In this document: positions 60,722-64,000 of the stretch, piece by piece | Layout: the number at the start of each line of letters is the position of its first letter | How positions within the stretch are numbered: position 1 is the stretch's first letter | Assembly (NCBI GenBank): GCA_008692225.1 | Contig: VICG01000003.1 | Location: forward strand, 62,001 to 126,000 | DNA from: Monilinia fructicola | Taxonomy: Eukaryota > Ascomycota > Leotiomycetes > Helotiales > Sclerotiniaceae | Length of the DNA stretch: 64,000 bases | Direction: 5' to 3' | The notes under the pieces: generated by a model | The model's database searches: none | Seen by the model: the letters and a program-made list of their open reading frames with translations, nothing else | What the model was told of the DNA's origin: nothing | Program-made: the position numbers and the translations under genes

Positions 60722-62624
60722 ATGTTATCTTCTCAATCCCAGGCAATTCTTGCCCTCTTGATTTCTCAAGCTGTCATCGTATCAGCATCTCCGGCTCCAG
60801 TCAAAGTCAGAGATGCATTGCCAGCTGTTCCTTCAAACTTCAACCCAGAAATTTTTGTCATTCAACCCAATAATGGAGGAGGAGCCTCTGACAATTGCGG
60901 CAACGGACCAATCTCTTTGAATAGAGATACATGGGCTAGCCACAACATGGATAAGCTAATAGGCGACATGTTTGAATCTCGAATGTCGGATGCCAATTTT
61001 GACTTCCACCAAGAATTCGGCAATAAATACAATGTCGACTTTTACTGCCCAAATAGTTTCGATAACTGTGATACCACACCCGCAAGTTGCAGCGCGTTGA
61101 GTGGAACAACGGAAGAAAAGGAACAAGGATGGTTGGGCATCAAGGCTATGATGAATGTTCAACAAATGTACCTTCAATGGGAAAAGGTCATGTCTAATTC
61201 TCTTGATTCTCTTACACAGACCAGTGTTGATTTCCAATCGGTAAGTCAAGTTCATCTGATGTTACACCAACCAAGGATCTATATCTGACACTCACTCACC
61301 ATGCAGAATTTTGCTCCCCCCAACACCAGGTGCCAAAGTAGCCGCCAAGAACACAGTGACCGTTATTTCCGGTGGTCTCGCCATTGCCGCCGTAATAGGA
61401 ACATGCTGGATCCCTGGAGCCGTAGCCTTCACACTCCCGGTACTCGGAACGCAAATCACGGCAGGCATGCTCACCATTGGAGCGGGAATCGGAGCCGGAA
61501 CCACGAGCTTGGTCGGTACGATTGCGAATGACGTACAGGATGGCAAAGAATCAGATGAATTGAGCGTGCTCGAGATATCAGATTACCTACCCGTCATGAA
61601 ACAGCTTGCGCTTGCTTCTTTAGAATTCTCGCATAACGGCACGTTTTCCAATGGTCAGGTCAATGGGAATTCCGTCGGTAACGTGAGCAGATAACTAACC
61701 CCGATGCTCCAACGAATAAAACACTAACCAAGTTCCAGATGAAAGATCTCCTCACCGGCGGAGCATTTTCCGGGGACGAAGTCCTGCAAGCATATGTGGG
61801 TGGCGAAAATGGATTAGACGGACTCTTCTCGCGATACGCAGCCATCAAGCTCCTGCAAGCCTACTGGGAAGCCCAAAACGCCTTCTTCGTCTACATTCCC
61901 GACGTCACGAAAGACTGTTCGGGTTGGCACGGCAACACGGGTGGGAAAGGCGACCCACGACGATTCTGCGGCGAAAAGGGTATGATGATCTTAGCTGGTG
62001 TGGACAAGGATTCGAAGTTTTCCGCGCCGACCGGTATTGATAACGGAAAGGTTTCTTCGATCGGAGGATACGGAATCCGTATGTAACACTTCATTTTCTT
62101 CCCATGAACCAAATCTAAACCAACCCCCTCCCCCCAAAATAACAATACACTAACCCCATTTCCCTCTCCAGAACTCCAACAACTCTACCAAAGTACCTAC
62201 AATATGTACACGGGACACGGCCTAGACGCTTACAAAGACATCCCATGGCACATGAACAACATCGCGCACGAATACGTGGGCAACAACGACGCTGCGAAAG
62301 CGTATGCGACGGCGGGATTTTTCACGCTACCGGTCTGTGAATTGAAAGGTTGGAATTGGAAGCAGAGTGATAACATGCACAAGAGCCCGCCTTGTGATTG
62401 CTGTAAGTTTCCGTTTGTTTCTTGTTCTGGGGGGGAGAGATGGAGAGATGGAGAGATGGAGAGATGGAGAGATGGAGAGATGGAGAGATGGAGAGATGGA
62501 AGAGATGTGCTAACAATCACCCCACCAAATAGTCTGCGCCCAAGATGCATGGGGCCATAAATTTATCGATTATGCCAGCCAACCGGTGAAGGATTGGTTG
62601 AAGAGTTGCCCGCCTTGTTCTTAG
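60722..62624 (+). CDS. Secreted protein of unknown function with a Gly/Ala-rich hydrophobic core
   Basis: Five exons: 60722..61240, 61307..61682, 61739..62078, 62172..62402 and 62533..62624, about 518 aa. The start at 60722 is preferred because it directly opens a signal peptide, MLSSQSQAILALLISQAV, with an Ala-Ser-Pro-Ala cleavage region. The mature N-terminal domain has paired Cys (SDNCGNG, YCPNSFDNCDTTPASC). Exon 2 encodes a long hydrophobic Gly/Ala-rich stretch (VISGGLAIAAVIGTCWIPGA, then further Gly/Ala repeats) of about 55 residues. Exons 3-5 encode a soluble Trp/Tyr-rich domain with Cys near the end (SPPCDC|FCAQ and SCPPCS). Introns have good signals (CACTAACCA branch; GTAAGT and GTATGT donors). 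Exon 2 carries one extra C in a C6 run at 61316-61321, breaking the frame between NFAPP and TPGAKVA. Uncharacterised; a secreted role at the cell surface or in host or microbe interaction is only a guess. Confidence 0.75.
62436..62501. repeat. 8-bp repeat GAGATGGA inside intron 4 of the secreted-protein gene
   Basis: About eight copies of GAGATGGA expand intron 4 (62403-62532) to 130 nt, roughly double the other introns of this gene. Confidence 0.9.
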
Positions 62625-63058
62625 GATGGCGGGGGTATTTCGATCCTTTCCCGCCTTTGCGTCCTCATCCTCAGCACCACATCAATCACCAATATCAATC
62701 CATGTCCGCCCGTCCCCGCACCCACGCGAAAGAAAGAAAAGGGGAAATAAAGTCAGTACCGAGCAGGAGCGAGTCGGAGAATTGATATTCCATTATTTGT
62801 TTGCATCATGTGTTCGTTAACCTAAATCTTACCTAGGTTCCTTGACATTTTTCATTTTCATTCACAATTCAAAACTGTCGTTTCCTCAATAGTTATCTCT
62901 CAGTTTCCTAGTTAGTTACTTATTAGATATCTATCATTTATCGCCATTTATCATTTTGAAGGATAAGATCAATTTATATATATAAATGTTATCTGTTGAA
63001 CTGTGCTGTGACGTGTTGTATATATCGATCGTCTCATACAAAAAATTACTTTATACTA
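62625..63058. other. 3' flank of the secreted-protein gene
   Basis: No gene; presumed 3' UTR and AT-rich spacer up to the foldback element. Confidence 0.5.
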
Positions 63059-63910
63059 AGTCGCCTACCCTACTTCTCGCCACCCCCCATTTGGCCAACA
63101 TTTCACACCAAAAACGGCCATTTTAACGTATTTATAACTCTACGAAAATCAAATAAATATATTTTAAATTTTAATTAAAGTTTTTATATATAATTATTAA
63201 TAAATTCTAAAAATCTTAAATTTTTGCGATTTTTTTATAAAGAGTAATAAAAGATTATAAAAAATTAAAATTCTAATTTTCGATTTGTATGTAAATCCTA
63301 TACAAAATCAAAATCTTTAAAAAAAATTATATTTATTTAATATAAATAGCTAATAATAATCTAAAGAATTTTAAAGAAACATAAAGTTAATTTTAATTAA
63401 ACTTATTATTTTAATAATATATTATTATTTACAATAAATGTTTAATATAGATTCTTAAATTTTAACGATAAAATTTTAAGTAAAAAATTTCTAATTTCAA
63501 TTTACTTAATAATTTTAAATTATTATATATATTTTAAATAACTTATTCATTATATATTAATTAATAGATCTTATACAAAATTACAAATTATTTTTAATTA
63601 TTTTTGTTTAAGAGTTATAAATATTTTTTTCATAGTTTCAATTTTGTATATAATCTCTATACAAATCTAAAACCGAAAGTTTTGATTTTCTATAATCTTT
63701 TATTACTTTTTATAAAGAAATCGCAAAAATTTAAGATTTTCAAAATTTATTAATAATTATATATAGAAGCTTTAATTAGAATTAAAAAAATATATATTGA
63801 ATTTTCGTAGAATTATTAATACGTTAAAATGGCCGTTTTTGGTGTGAAATGCTGGCCAAATGGGGAGGGGGGGGGGGGAGGGTGGCGAGAAGTAGGGTGG
63901 GTAGGCGACT
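63059..63910. mobile_element. Long foldback element with inverted arms (MITE-like)
   Basis: The left arm starts AGTCGCCTACCCTACTTCTC and the right end, on the minus strand, starts AGTCGCCTACCCACCCTACT, with the same CTTCTCGCCACC following. CATTTGGCCAACATTTCACA, CCAAAAACGGCCATTTTAAC and TTTTTGCGATTT then recur in both arms in inverted order, so the two arms pair almost to the centre (about 63490). Length 852 bp; the interior is very AT-rich and non-coding. The right arm has a 12-G homopolymer (about 63866). Flanking bases show no obvious target duplication. Confidence 0.8.
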
Positions 63911-63917
63911 GTGACGA

Positions 63918-63942
63918 ATATCACGTGCCTTAAGCACGTGAT
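63918..63942. repeat. 25-bp near-perfect palindrome
   Basis: TATCACGTGCC-TTA-AGCACGTGATA-type symmetry, centred near 63930 and directly outside the foldback element. It contains two CACGTG E-box cores. Confidence 0.7.
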
Positions 63943-63977
63943 ATATCATCACGCTAAGCGATACTGTACATATAAGA

Positions 63978-64000
63978 GATCTCTAGGTCCCCTAGAGATC
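63978..64000. repeat. palindrome at the right edge
   Basis: GATCTCTAGG-tcc-CCTAGAGATC, a perfect 10-bp inverted repeat at the window end; it may belong to a structure that continues beyond the window. Confidence 0.8.

Noticed and set aside
1..64000. CRISPR array, bacterial operons or integrated phage
   Set aside because: The gene structure is eukaryotic; repeats are micro/minisatellites and foldback elements without spacer-repeat architecture.

Overview
The window looks like nuclear DNA of a filamentous ascomycete. The genes carry short GT-AG introns (about 47-140 nt) with CTRAC/CTAAC branch sites. The conserved proteins (Oxa1, Mim1/Tom13, Shp1, Trm61, cysteinyl-tRNA synthetase) read as Pezizomycotina type. 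My impression is Leotiomycetes/Helotiales, perhaps Sclerotiniaceae; that is inference from protein flavour and base composition, not a search. Gene density is low, with long AT-rich intergenic tracts, foldback mobile-element relics and decayed genes.

Layout: 1-1.5 kb, no gene. 1.55-6.3 kb, a housekeeping block with OXA1 (-), MIM1/TOM13 (-) and SHP1 (+). 9.26-10.16 kb, a membrane-anchored protein of unknown function rebuilt from three exons. 11.5-13.7 kb, a 694-residue multipass membrane protein. 14.0-15.8 kb, two small spliced minus-strand genes not visible as long ORFs. 17.56-22.04 kb, a divergent tRNA-biology pair, TRM61 (-) and cytosolic/mitochondrial CysRS (+). 23.66-24.53 kb, an AT-rich foldback element next to a C2H2/fungal-specific transcription factor gene (24.6-27.7 kb). 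27.7-33 kb, non-coding DNA with a diverged direct duplication. 33.07 kb, a small Cys-rich protein, then an FAD monooxygenase (34.2-35.4 kb). 40.4-41.3 kb, an alpha/beta-hydrolase-fold protein lacking the usual catalytic residues. 44.0-44.7 kb, a second foldback element. 45.6-46.3 kb, a small four-exon gene. 47.2-48.2 kb, an eroded plus-strand gene. 49-60 kb is gene-poor and holds an unusual dispersed motif (52.4-57.3 kb). 60.7-62.6 kb, a secreted five-exon protein. 63.06-63.91 kb, a third long foldback element.

A cross-cutting observation: four otherwise well-conserved genes (CysRS, the transcription factor, the hydrolase-like protein and the secreted protein) contain single-base frame breaks, mostly at homopolymer runs, while OXA1, MIM1, SHP1, TRM61 and the monooxygenase are clean. 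For an essential single-copy enzyme such as CysRS this points first to draft-assembly indel errors, and only second to pseudogenisation.

Functional links: MIM1 and OXA1 serve membrane-protein insertion at the outer and inner mitochondrial membranes and are neighbours. TRM61 and CysRS share a 351-bp divergent promoter and both act on tRNA. No biosynthetic cluster, CRISPR array, rRNA or convincing tRNA gene was seen.
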